In this document: piece after piece, positions 34,669-44,100 of the stretch
Layout of the letters: the number at the start of each line of letters is the position of its first letter
How positions within the stretch are numbered: the stretch's first letter is position 1
From: Prevotella sp. UBA4339
Lineage (GTDB): Bacteria > Bacteroidota > Bacteroidia > Bacteroidales > Bacteroidaceae
Assembly: GCA_002393725.1 (NCBI GenBank)
Contig: DGTJ01000023.1
Span: forward strand, 1 to 52,064
Direction of reading: 5' to 3'
DNA length: 52,064 nt
Notes under the pieces: generated by a model
Told to the model about the DNA's origin: nothing
The model's database searches: none
Seen by the model: only the letters and a program-made list of their open reading frames with translations
Position numbers and translations under genes: made by a program

Positions 34669-34778
34669 GACCGACATGAGCTCGATATGAGACCAATATG
34701 ACTTCGATATGAGATCAATATGACCTCGATATGAGACCGACATGACTTCGATTAGAGACCAATATGACCTCGCATAAA
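34669..34778. repeat. 22-bp tandem repeat, 5 units
   Basis: Units of GACCRAYATGAnnTCGATATGA (22 bp, two helical turns) are repeated five times with drift; the last unit is degraded. There are no spacers, so it is not CRISPR. It sits 44 bp downstream of the 11-bp array. Confidence 0.85.
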
Positions 34779-34822
34779 CCAAAAAGCTTAATAGGGAGTT
34801 AATGAATAACTGACTATTCGGG

Positions 34823-34883
34823 GCTATTTGTTGCTGTTTTTATCTCAAATAGCTTATAATCTCAATAATTTTATTTAAATTTG
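34823..34883 (+). promoter_or_regulatory. Promoter and inverted repeat upstream of AraC gene
   Basis: The -7 box TAAATTTG (34876-34883) lies 38 nt before the ATG. Just upstream, GCTATTTG (34823-34830) and CAAATAGC (34846-34853) form an inverted repeat across the -33 region, a possible autoregulatory or sugar-responsive site. Confidence 0.45.
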
Positions 34884-34921
34884 CAGCATCAAACAGAATT
34901 AAACACTTCTGGGAAAATAGA

Positions 34922-35821
34922 ATGATAAGTAAGAAAGACGGATTTCAGGGTGAGCGGCAGGTGGTTCTGTCGCCGATGCTCGTAAAGATGCAGGAGGAAG
35001 ACCCTCTGACATCCAGCCTCTTCATTACCGACATCGGCTATTATCCAAAGGCTGAGCACCACCATCGCATCCGGGAGAAAGCCATCAACCAGTATGTACT
35101 CATCTATTGCGTAGACGGTAGTGGATTCTATGTAGTAGACGGTAAGCGGTATGATGTCACCAAGAACCAGTACTTCATCCTTCCGGCAGGCAAGCCCCAT
35201 GAATATGGTTCGAAAGAGGGTCGGCAATGGACTATCTATTGGCTTCATTTCCGTGGTGAGCACGCCCCGGTATTCGCAGAGGGAATCGTTAAGCCTCAAG
35301 ACATCAATATTACCACTGATTCGAGAATCAAGGACCGGCTTGACATCTTCGAGGAGATACTCAACATCCTGTATACAGGCGAGAGCATCGACGATTTCAG
35401 ATACGCCTCAAGCCTGCTTCATCACTTCCTCGCCTCAATGCGCTATCTGCAGCAGTTCCGAAGCGCTACTACCAGCAGGCAGGGACGAGGCTCGGCTGAC
35501 CCTACGGAAGCAGCCATACACTTCATGAACGAGAATATAGAAAACCGGATTACTCTCAATGATATCCTTCGGTATGTAGGATACTCACAGAGTCATTTCT
35601 CTGCCCTGTTCAAGAAACAGACTGGCAACAGCCCGCTTGCCTATTTCAACAAGCTGAGAGTGGAGCACAGCTGCAGGCTGCTCAGGCAGACCGACCTGAG
35701 AGTGAACCAGATATGCTACAGGATAGGCATAGATGACCCTTACTATTTCTCGCGGCTCTTCTCAAAGCAGATGGGAATGTCGCCCACGAAATATAGGGAA
35801 TCAACACTGCCTAAAGAATAA
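34922..35821 (+). CDS. Soluble AraC-family transcriptional regulator
   Basis: This 299-residue protein has an N-terminal cupin sensor like AraC (YVLIYCVDGSGFYVVDGKRYDV; YFILPAGKPHEYGS; WTIYWLHFRG) and two C-terminal helix-turn-helix motifs (ITLNDILRYVGYSQSHFSALFKK; RVNQICYRIGIDDPYYFSRLFSK) ending in the family GMSPTKYR. The cupin type often senses a monosaccharide in the cytoplasm, so arabinose or galactose is a reasonable guess. Candidate targets are the MFS operon and PUL2. It converges on the second propeller regulator with a 7-bp gap. Confidence 0.92.
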   Translation: MISKKDGFQGERQVVLSPMLVKMQEEDPLTSSLFITDIGYYPKAEHHHRIREKAINQYVLIYCVDGSGFYVVDGKRYDVTKNQYFILPAGKPHEYGSKEGRQWTIYWLHFRGEHAPVFAEGIVKPQDINITTDSRIKDRLDIFEEILNILYTGESIDDFRYASSLLHHFLASMRYLQQFRSATTSRQGRGSADPTEAAIHFMNENIENRITLNDILRYVGYSQSHFSALFKKQTGNSPLAYFNKLRVEHSCRLLRQTDLRVNQICYRIGIDDPYYFSRLFSKQMGMSPTKYRESTLPKE

Positions 35822-35828
35822 AGCCTAT

Positions 35829-38705
35829 TCATTTCAGACTCTCAAGATATTCGCTTGGCAATACCCCGAACTCCTTCTTGAAGCACTTGGCAAAATATTT
35901 GGGAGTGTTGAAGCCTACCGCCATTGAAAGTTCGGTCATCTTGATGTTGGGCTTCTCACGGAGTATGCGACAAGCCTCCTTAAGGCGGATGCTGTTGATG
36001 AAGGCCGTGATATTCTCACCTGTCAGGGCACGCAGCTTGTTGTAGAGCGTTGACGAAGAGACGCACATATCCGATGCGAACTGTTCGCGGTCATAGTCGG
36101 CATCGTCAAGATGCTGCTTCACGCAGTCAATGGCTTTCTGGAGGAACAGCTCGTCGGGCGAAGAGTGCTGTTTCTCCTCTGCCTCAAGAGCCTTGTGAGC
36201 TCCCTCAAACTGCTTCATAACCATCATCTCGCGATAGTGCAGCAGCTCACTTACTCGCTGCTGGAGCCTGGCTCGCCGGTTAACACGGGCCTTGTACCAC
36301 TCCTTGACTCCATAGACAGCTGCTGCCAACAATAAAATATATATAAGATATGCCCACCATGTGAGATACCAAGGTGGCAGCACCCTGACCTCAATGGCAT
36401 AAGGCAGATCTATCAACCGCCCATAACTGTCGGCAGCGCGAAGTTTCAGGTAATATGTGCCAGAGGGCAGATTCTGATATGTGGCCACACGATTCTGGGC
36501 ATCGGTATAATGCCAGTCGTGATCATAGCCTTCCAGACAATATGCATATCGGCATTGTTCCTGCTTCTGAAATGACAGCAGCGAAAACTCTATCGAGAAT
36601 TTCCTGGCATCCGATGGAATCGTTAGTTTTCGCATAAAGAAAGGTTGGTCGCTCGATATTATATTCCGCTGTAGAGAGTCGCGCCACCGATATGGCCTGT
36701 CGTCTATTAGCAGGTCTGTGACGATAAGAGACGGTGGTGCTCCCTGCTGCCACTGGTCGATCTTGGCAGGGTCGAAAGAGAAGAAGCCTTTAGAACTGCC
36801 ATAGAAAAGTTCATTGCCATAGCAGAAAGCTCCATTGGAAGAGAAACTTATGGCCTCGATACCGTCTTCAACATTATAATAGGTGGTGGTGCTCTTTCCC
36901 TTGGAAGGTGTCAGCCTTACCAATCCCTTGTCTGTAGACAGCCAGATTTTCCCCATTTTATCGCCCTGGATAGAATAAATCCTGCCCATGCCGATGCTAT
37001 ATCGATGGTTGACTGGCTCGAATCTGTCTTTCTCTTCGTCAAGTAAGAAGAGCCCGCCACTGTTGGATATAGCCCACATCTTGTGGCTTTCATCCTCGAA
37101 TACTGCGGTTGCCTCGTCAAGAGAATAGTTATTGGCGACAGGGGCATACTGATGATAGGCAAACGACTTGGGATTGCTCAGGCTGCCACTGATGCGGATA
37201 ATGCCTTGCCCCTCTGTGGCCACCCAGAGGCTATGCTGATGGTCTTCAAGGATAGACAGCACACGGCAGTTGCTGAAGTCACGCCCGTCCTCGCTCATCT
37301 TGAGCATGTGACCTTTTGTTTCTGAGAAAGCTATGCCCATTCCACCGTTCAAGCCAACCAATATCGCTCCGTTGGGAAGGGCATGGAAGGCACTCACCTC
37401 GAAATCGTCAATAAAGGGAGAGTTGCCACGTGCCAAGAGCCGTGACGGCCCGCCTTCCTTCCAGATCAGTATGCCTAACGAACTGGCAAGCCATACGGTT
37501 CCATCGGGACGTCCGATCATGTCAGAGAAGGTCTGTACATATATGCCTTGCTCACTTACCTCGTTTTCCAGTCCAGGGATGTGGTTGTTATAGTAGACCT
37601 GATCGGCATTACGGTCGTAGAGAGCCAGGCCATAGGGTTGCAGGCCCAGCCAGAATCTGTTACCATCTGTCGTGAAAATCTTCTTTATACGGTTGACGGG
37701 CAACTTAAGCCCTACCGAACTTAGAGTATAAAAGTTGAATGGTGAAGGTTTTGTGCTAAGGTGTACTATACCGTTATTACGGGTAAGGGCCCACAAATTG
37801 CCCATTCCATCAGTGACCATATCATAGCAGAAGGTCAATATCGGATAATTCTCCACGTCAGTATCATCATCCAGATCGACACGTGTCAGCCCCTCAATAC
37901 AGCACCCCCATACTGCATGGCTTACTGAGTCTTCCACCAGACTATGGAACGTACGGAAATCACTCCTTCTGTCATTCATCTTATGCATGTCGGGGGCTGC
38001 CTCGTTTTCCGGGTGGTCAAGTCGCACAATGCCATGTTCCCATGTACCGATCCACAGTCGGCCACGCCTGTCCATAAGCATGGTCTGCACTGTGTTGCGC
38101 TCACTGAGGCGGGGATAACCAACCATCTTGCCGCTTTTCTTGTTAAGGCGTATCAGTCCTCCCTCCCATGTTCCGATATACAGATTGCCATGAGAATCAC
38201 CTGCAAGGGAAATGACGCCTACGGGCAGATTTATATCGATAAAATCATCTTTTTTCTCGTCATAGCGCGACACGCCTGCATTGGTGGCTGCCCATATCAC
38301 ACCCTCCGCATCACAAAAGAGCGAATTGATAAGGCGGGCCTGGTCGCCTTTCAGGTGATATGTCTTGAAGGTGCCCTGCCGGCGATCATAACGAGCCAGA
38401 CCGTCGCGAGTTCCTATCCATAGCCTGTCTAACTTGTCTTCTGCTATAGAACGCACGTAGTTGTTGGGCAGGATACCTGGAGTATAGGCACTATTGCGAT
38501 AAGCTCTAAAACGATGCCCGTCATACGACCGTAATCCCAGATCTGTCCCAACCCACATCAACCCATAGTGGTCGAACATAAGTTCGTGGGCTTCATCGAT
38601 ACCTTGAACAGGAGTCTGCGACATTATCCTAAGAGGAACATGATGTGCATCAGAGGCATGACAAAAAGCCAATACTATAATTATTAATAATAGTCTACGC
38701 ATCAT
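35829..38705 (-). CDS. Membrane-anchored propeller/AraC regulator without kinase or receiver (PUL2)
   Basis: This 958-residue protein has a signal peptide (MRRLLLIIIVLAFCHASDA) and propeller repeats (GLMWVGTDLGLRSYDGH; RLWIGTRDGLARYDRR; SLWVATEGQGIIRISG). A Y_Y_Y domain (YRYAYCLEGYDHDWHY-like, then TYYLKLRAADSYG) and one membrane span (WWAYLIYILLLAAAVYGV) follow, then a coiled linker and an AraC domain (SSSTLYNKLRALTGENITAF; MTELSMAVGFNTPKYFAKCF). No histidine kinase or receiver is present. It is the same architecture as the PUL1 regulator but divergent in sequence. It is transcribed away from PUL2, and the operator between the two promoters suggests that it controls PUL2. Confidence 0.9.
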   Translation of the reverse strand: MMRRLLLIIIVLAFCHASDAHHVPLRIMSQTPVQGIDEAHELMFDHYGLMWVGTDLGLRSYDGHRFRAYRNSAYTPGILPNNYVRSIAEDKLDRLWIGTRDGLARYDRRQGTFKTYHLKGDQARLINSLFCDAEGVIWAATNAGVSRYDEKKDDFIDINLPVGVISLAGDSHGNLYIGTWEGGLIRLNKKSGKMVGYPRLSERNTVQTMLMDRRGRLWIGTWEHGIVRLDHPENEAAPDMHKMNDRRSDFRTFHSLVEDSVSHAVWGCCIEGLTRVDLDDDTDVENYPILTFCYDMVTDGMGNLWALTRNNGIVHLSTKPSPFNFYTLSSVGLKLPVNRIKKIFTTDGNRFWLGLQPYGLALYDRNADQVYYNNHIPGLENEVSEQGIYVQTFSDMIGRPDGTVWLASSLGILIWKEGGPSRLLARGNSPFIDDFEVSAFHALPNGAILVGLNGGMGIAFSETKGHMLKMSEDGRDFSNCRVLSILEDHQHSLWVATEGQGIIRISGSLSNPKSFAYHQYAPVANNYSLDEATAVFEDESHKMWAISNSGGLFLLDEEKDRFEPVNHRYSIGMGRIYSIQGDKMGKIWLSTDKGLVRLTPSKGKSTTTYYNVEDGIEAISFSSNGAFCYGNELFYGSSKGFFSFDPAKIDQWQQGAPPSLIVTDLLIDDRPYRWRDSLQRNIISSDQPFFMRKLTIPSDARKFSIEFSLLSFQKQEQCRYAYCLEGYDHDWHYTDAQNRVATYQNLPSGTYYLKLRAADSYGRLIDLPYAIEVRVLPPWYLTWWAYLIYILLLAAAVYGVKEWYKARVNRRARLQQRVSELLHYREMMVMKQFEGAHKALEAEEKQHSSPDELFLQKAIDCVKQHLDDADYDREQFASDMCVSSSTLYNKLRALTGENITAFINSIRLKEACRILREKPNIKMTELSMAVGFNTPKYFAKCFKKEFGVLPSEYLESLK

Positions 38706-38738
38706 TAGTCTTATTAGTTAGCAGGTGATTTTGCGTGC

Positions 38739-38746
38739 AAAGATAT
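38739..38746 (-). promoter_or_regulatory. Promoter -7 box of PUL2 regulator
   Basis: TATCTTTG on the minus strand, 33 nt before the start. A CAA on the plus strand 18-19 nt further out could be the -33 element. Confidence 0.55.
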
Positions 38747-38781
38747 AAAAAATACATCAAAAGCCAAAAGAAAAGGTAAAA

Positions 38782-38848
38782 ATAACGATTCGTTCCCCCA
38801 AAATAATGATATTGGGACGTTGATTTAAATCAATTGCACTACCTTTGC
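38782..38848 (+). promoter_or_regulatory. PUL2 operator/promoter, copy A
   Basis: A 67-bp element that recurs at 41030-41096 (59 of 67 identical). It contains GTTCCCCCAAAAT, a GGGACG block, the perfect palindrome TTGATTTAAATCAA (38820-38833) and the -7 box TACCTTTG (38840-38847). It lies between the divergent regulator promoter and the GH43 gene. Confidence 0.8.
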
Positions 38849-38876
38849 CGAGCAATCAAATCACTAACAATTAAGT

Positions 38877-41033
38877 ATGAAGAAAACCCTACTATTGACT
38901 GCACTGTTTGCAGTAGCACTAATGACAACGGCTGGTGCCAAGACGAAAAAGACGCTCACGGAAAAAGACATGGGCGCTTATCTCTTTACGTATTTCAACG
39001 ACCCGACTCACTCGCTCTTTATGGCCATCAGCTACGACGGCTATACCTTTACGGCAGTCAATAATGGCGAGCCTATCATTTCCGGCGATTCCATCGCTGA
39101 CCAGCGAGGCATACGCGACCCGCATATCTACAGGGCCCCTAATGGGAAGTTCTACATCACGATGACCGACCTGCACGTGTTTGGAAAGGAGAAAGGACTG
39201 CGAGCCACCCGATGGGAACGGCCAGACAAATACGGCTGGGGCAACAACCGAGGCCTGGTTCTTATGGCCAGCGACGACCTCATCCACTGGACACACCACG
39301 AGGCAAGAATCGACAAGCTGTTCCCAGAGAAGTTCGGTGAACTGGGATGTGCCTGGGCGCCACAGACCATCTGGGATCCGGAGAAGGGAAAGGCGATGGT
39401 ATACTTCACCATCCGCCAGCAAGCCGGAGGGCGTACCAAACTGTATTACAGCTATGCTGATGATGACTTCACTACGCTGGTGACAGAGCCTCAGCTGCTC
39501 TTCGAATATCCCGATGAAAAGATACAGGTGCTCGATGCCGATATCTGCCCGATACCTGAAGGGCTACGGGTAGGCGACGGTAAGTCGGGAATTGGCCGCT
39601 ATTTCATGACCTATGTGGCTCAGGAGAATCCCGGTGGCATAAAGTACATGATTTCTGATAAAATCAACCATTTCAACGACTATCATGCAGAGCAGATAGA
39701 TGCAGAGACGAAAGGCTGTGAGGCTCCAAACGTATGGAAGCGCATCGGAGAGAACAAGTGGGTGGTGATGTATGATATCTATAGCATACAGCCTCATAAC
39801 TTCGGATTCGTAGAGACATCCGACTTCAAGACCTTCAAGCCTCTTGGACGGTTTAACGAAGGTGTGATGAAAGCCACGAACTTCTCTTCTCCAAAGCATG
39901 GCAGTGTTATCCACATCACCAAGGCAGAGGCCAAGCGTCTGGAGAAATACTGGAATGCGCGTCAGCAGCAACCGAAGCAGATCTGCTCCGGAGAAATCTG
40001 GCCAGACGCCAGTGGGCGCCATATCAATGCCCACGGTGGAGGCATAATGAAATATAAAGATACATGGTATTGGTTTGGCGAGAACAAGTGCGACACCACG
40101 TCATCGGCAATGATAGGCGTGATGTGCTATGCCTCGAAGGACCTGCTGCACTGGCAGAACTGCGGCGTTGCACTGAGTGTAAGCGATACGAAAGGCAGCG
40201 ACATAGAGCGCGGATGCATACTGGAGCGTCCGAAGGTTATATATAATAAGGTGACGGGGAAATTCTGCATGTGGTTCCATCTGGAACTGAAAGGCAAGGG
40301 CTATAGCGCCGCCCGATATGGTGTTGCCGTCAGCGACAAGCCCGAAGGTCCATATAAGTTCCTATATTCCAGTCGCGCCAATCCAGGAACATATCCTGTG
40401 GAGTTCAAGGAAAAGGAACTTGCAGTTCTCGACACGCTCAATGCAGACAACTTCAAGAAGTGGTGGACGCCAGATTGGCGCAAGGCCATAGAACAGGGCC
40501 TCTTCCTGAAACGCGACTTTGGCACTGGTCAGATGGCACGAGACATGACCCTCTATGTCGATGAAGACGGCAAAGCCTATCACATCTTCTCGTCGGAGGA
40601 TAATCTGACACTGCACATAGCAGAGCTGACAAACGACTATCTTCACCATTCCGGCCGTTACACCCGTGTAGCCCCCGGAGGTCAGAACGAGGCACCTGCC
40701 ATCTTCAAGAAAGACGGGACTTACTGGATGATCACCAGTGGCTGCACCGGCTGGGCTCCCAATGAGGCACGTATGTTTTCCGCCCCGTCGATCTGGGGGC
40801 CTTGGACACAGCATCCTAACCCCTGCCGCGGACCGAAGCAGGAGATCACCTTCGAAGGACAGAGCACGTACATCCTGCCATACGGCGACGGATTTATCTT
40901 CATGGCAGATATCTGGCGCCCCAAGCACCCCAGCGACGCACGTTACATCTGGCTACCCATCAGCTTCGAAGACGGAAAGCCGGTCATCAGGTGGCAGAAT
41001 CAGTGGAATCCCGATCAAATGGTGCAGAAATAA
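38877..41033 (+). CDS. Tandem GH43 enzyme: GH43-like module plus GH43_24-like exo-beta-1,3-galactanase module
   Basis: This 718-residue secreted protein has a signal peptide (MKKTLLLTALFAVALMTTAGA) and two five-bladed propeller modules. Module 1 (about 30-355) has RGIRDPHIYRAPNGKFYITMTD, with a base-like Asp81, and a CEAPNVWK acid region (Glu282). Module 2 (about 370-715) begins GEIWPDASGRHINAHGGGIM...YWFGENK, the signature of GH43 subfamily 24 exo-beta-1,3-galactanases. Its probable acid is Glu605 (NEAPAIF). In that subfamily a Gln replaces the base Asp, and GQSTYI (Gln662) is a candidate. It is first in PUL2, under operator copy A, and probably attacks the beta-1,3-galactan backbone of arabinogalactan. 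The activity of module 1 is unknown. Confidence 0.85.
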   Translation: MKKTLLLTALFAVALMTTAGAKTKKTLTEKDMGAYLFTYFNDPTHSLFMAISYDGYTFTAVNNGEPIISGDSIADQRGIRDPHIYRAPNGKFYITMTDLHVFGKEKGLRATRWERPDKYGWGNNRGLVLMASDDLIHWTHHEARIDKLFPEKFGELGCAWAPQTIWDPEKGKAMVYFTIRQQAGGRTKLYYSYADDDFTTLVTEPQLLFEYPDEKIQVLDADICPIPEGLRVGDGKSGIGRYFMTYVAQENPGGIKYMISDKINHFNDYHAEQIDAETKGCEAPNVWKRIGENKWVVMYDIYSIQPHNFGFVETSDFKTFKPLGRFNEGVMKATNFSSPKHGSVIHITKAEAKRLEKYWNARQQQPKQICSGEIWPDASGRHINAHGGGIMKYKDTWYWFGENKCDTTSSAMIGVMCYASKDLLHWQNCGVALSVSDTKGSDIERGCILERPKVIYNKVTGKFCMWFHLELKGKGYSAARYGVAVSDKPEGPYKFLYSSRANPGTYPVEFKEKELAVLDTLNADNFKKWWTPDWRKAIEQGLFLKRDFGTGQMARDMTLYVDEDGKAYHIFSSEDNLTLHIAELTNDYLHHSGRYTRVAPGGQNEAPAIFKKDGTYWMITSGCTGWAPNEARMFSAPSIWGPWTQHPNPCRGPKQEITFEGQSTYILPYGDGFIFMADIWRPKHPSDARYIWLPISFEDGKPVIRWQNQWNPDQMVQK

Positions 41034-41096
41034 TGATTTGTTCCCCCAAAATCACGATGAGGGGACGTTGATATAAATCAATTGCACTACCTTTGC
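41030..41096 (+). promoter_or_regulatory. PUL2 operator/promoter, copy B
   Basis: The second copy of the 67-bp element starts at the GH43 stop codon and ends at a TACCTTTG -7 box (41088-41095). The palindrome is TTGATATAAATCAA (one mismatch). It gives susC a separate regulated promoter with a ~72-nt leader. Confidence 0.8.
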
Positions 41097-41168
41097 ACCC
41101 AGAATCCGCAATCGTTTTTATGTATCATCATTTATTACTAATTAATTTATAACTTAAACAACAACTAA

Positions 41169-44100
41169 ATGAAGTGTGCTAATTTTACTCTTTCATCAAA
41201 GAAGCTATGCTTCGTGATGACGTTGGCAGCAGGAATGACAGCATTCCCATTGCCGACTATGGCCGACCCGGCTGTTCAGCATGTCCAGCAAGCTGGTGCT
41301 GTGAAAGGCCAGGTGACAGACAAGAGCGGTGAACCCATTATCGGTGCTACCGTGAAAGTAAAAGAAGTTGCCAATGTCGGTACTGTTACCGATTTCGACG
41401 GCAATTTTGAATTAAAAAACACCCCCCCCAGCGGAACGTTGGTTATCTCTTACATCGGCTACACCACAAAGGAAGTAGCTTACAGAAACGGTCAGGCACT
41501 CAACGTCACCATCGAGGAAGACACCAAGACCCTGCAGGAAGTAGTGGTAGTAGGTTATGGTACGATGCGTAAGAAGGACCTGACGGGTTCTGTAGTACAG
41601 ATCGACCCCAGCAAGATAGCCGACCAGAATCCTGGTAGTGTTCAGGACCTTCTGCGCGGCACGCCTGGTCTGCAGATCGGATTCGACTCATCAGCCAAAG
41701 GTTCTGGTGCCAGCATCCAGCTGCGTGGTCAGAACTCACTATATACAGACGGCTCGCACAACTCACCTCTTATAATATTAGACGGTATGCAGTTCGCCGG
41801 TGAACTCTCCGAGATCAATCCTGACGACATCGAGCAGATTGACGTGCTGAAGGATGCTTCATCAGCTGCCATCTACGGTGCAAAGGCTGCAAGCGGTGTT
41901 ATCATCATCACCACAAAGAAAGGTAAGGAAGGCAAGCCGGTCATCAACGTAAGCGTGAACCTCGCTGCCAACACAAAGGCAGGATATCGCGACGTGTTCG
42001 GTCCCGATGAATACATGAGATACCGCGAGGACTGGTACAAGGCCCAGACCTACGGTTATCGTGAGGACGGCACATGGGGCTACTACGGCAAGGACAGCGG
42101 CATTCCCGTTGGATACTATGACAACTTCAACAACCTTGGTCAGTACGGCATCTCTCAGGATCAGTGGGCAAGCAACGGTCCTAAGACCTCACAGGCCGGT
42201 GAGTCGATGCTCAGCCTCTATGCACGACGCATGGGCTTCGATGCAGATGCTGCCGTAGTGATGGAGAACTTCCTTGCCGGCAAGACTTACAACTGGGAGG
42301 ATGCAACATACCGCACAGGCTTCAACCAGGACTACAACGCAAGCATGTCGGGAGCTACCGATAAGGTCAACTACTATCTCGGCTTCGGTTACCTGAGGAA
42401 CCAGGGTGCCATCCAGGGAGATGACTACCACGCTTATCGTGCCAACATGAAGCTGAATGCCAAGATTACCGACTGGCTGGAAATCGGCGCCAATGTGAAC
42501 TTCCAGGATCGTAGCGACACTTCTTCACCTGTACCACGCGGCAGTAACTACTGGGATGACAACCAGCTGCGCGAGTCGCCCTACGCCTCACGCTACGATG
42601 CTGACGGCAATGAGATGCAGTACCCACGTACGGGCAACCCAACCAACGGCGGTTACAACTACCACTTCCAGCAGCAGTACATCGACCTGGAGAAGGGTTA
42701 CACTGTGCTGAACACCATCTTCAACGCTAAGGTGACACTGCCTTATGGCTTCACATACCAGTTTAACATCGCACCACGACTCCAGTGGTTCTACGACCGC
42801 TACTGGATGTCGGCAGCACTGCCTGACAGCAAGGCCTCTGACCGAGGTTCAAACCGTAACTCTTCGAAGTCATACAACTGGAACCTGAACAATACGCTGA
42901 CATGGGATCGCACATTCGCTGATATCCACCATTTCACCGTTACTCTCGTACAGGAAGCAGAAGAGAACCGCTATTGGAGCGACAATATCTCTGCACGCAA
43001 CATCACACCAACCGACGTGCTTGGATTCCACTATATCTCTGGTGCCAACAAGGAGCAGAGCTCTTTCTCTACCAACGATACTCACTACACAGCAGCCGCA
43101 TATCTGGGACGTCTGTTCTATGGATTAATGGACCGCTATATGCTGACAGCTACCGTACGTCGTGACGGATACTCTGCTTTCGGACAGAACAACCCATGGG
43201 CAAACTTCTGGTCACTCGGTGCCAGCTGGGTACTCTCTGAGGAGAAGTTCGCAGAGGACTGGAAGTGGCTTGACATGGCTAAGCTCCGCGTCAGCTATGG
43301 TACCAACGGTAACCGCTCGCTCAAGGATACATACCTGGCACTCTCAAACCTTGCCAACGGAGGTCTTTATGCATACTATAAGTACGGTTCTACATCACAG
43401 GAAGTGCTCAATGCCCTCAGCGTAAGCCGACTGGGTAATCCTAACCTGGAGTGGGAGAAGACTTCTTCTTGGAACTTCGGTGTTGACTTCTCTGTCCTCA
43501 ACCGCCGTATCTCAGGTAGCATCGATATCTACCACAAGCGTACCCACGACATGATTATGGCTCAGCGCCTGCCTAACTTCACCGGTTTCGGAAGTATCAC
43601 CACCAACCTCGGTGAGGTTACAAATACCGGTTTCGAGATTACACTGAACACCCGTAACATCGATACCAAGAACTTCACTTGGAACACATCGCTGGGCTTC
43701 TCTTACAATAAGAACAAGATCAAGCACCTCTACTACGAGTACGACGAGGATGGCAATGAGATCGACGATACCAGCAACGGCTGGTTCATCGGCAAGCCAA
43801 TCGGTGAGATCTGGTACTGGGAGACTGACGGTATCTGGCAGGCTGACGAGGCTGCAGAGGCTGCCAAGGTGAACCAGAAGCCTGGTGACCCGAAGGTAAT
43901 CAACCACTGCACAGACGATGACAAGGCTGACGGAACACCTGTATACAACGATAAGGACCGCGTATACCAGGGCACAACCCAGCCACCAGTTTACTGGAAC
44001 ATGCGTAACGACTTCACCTTCTTCAAGGACTTCACATTCTCCTTCTCTATGTACAGCTACATGGGACACAAGAGCCGTGCAGGATACTGGCTCAATGGCG

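Noticed and set aside
34571..34778. Possible CRISPR array
   Set aside because: The repeats are directly adjacent with no unique spacers, the units are only 11 and 22 bp, and no cas genes are present.
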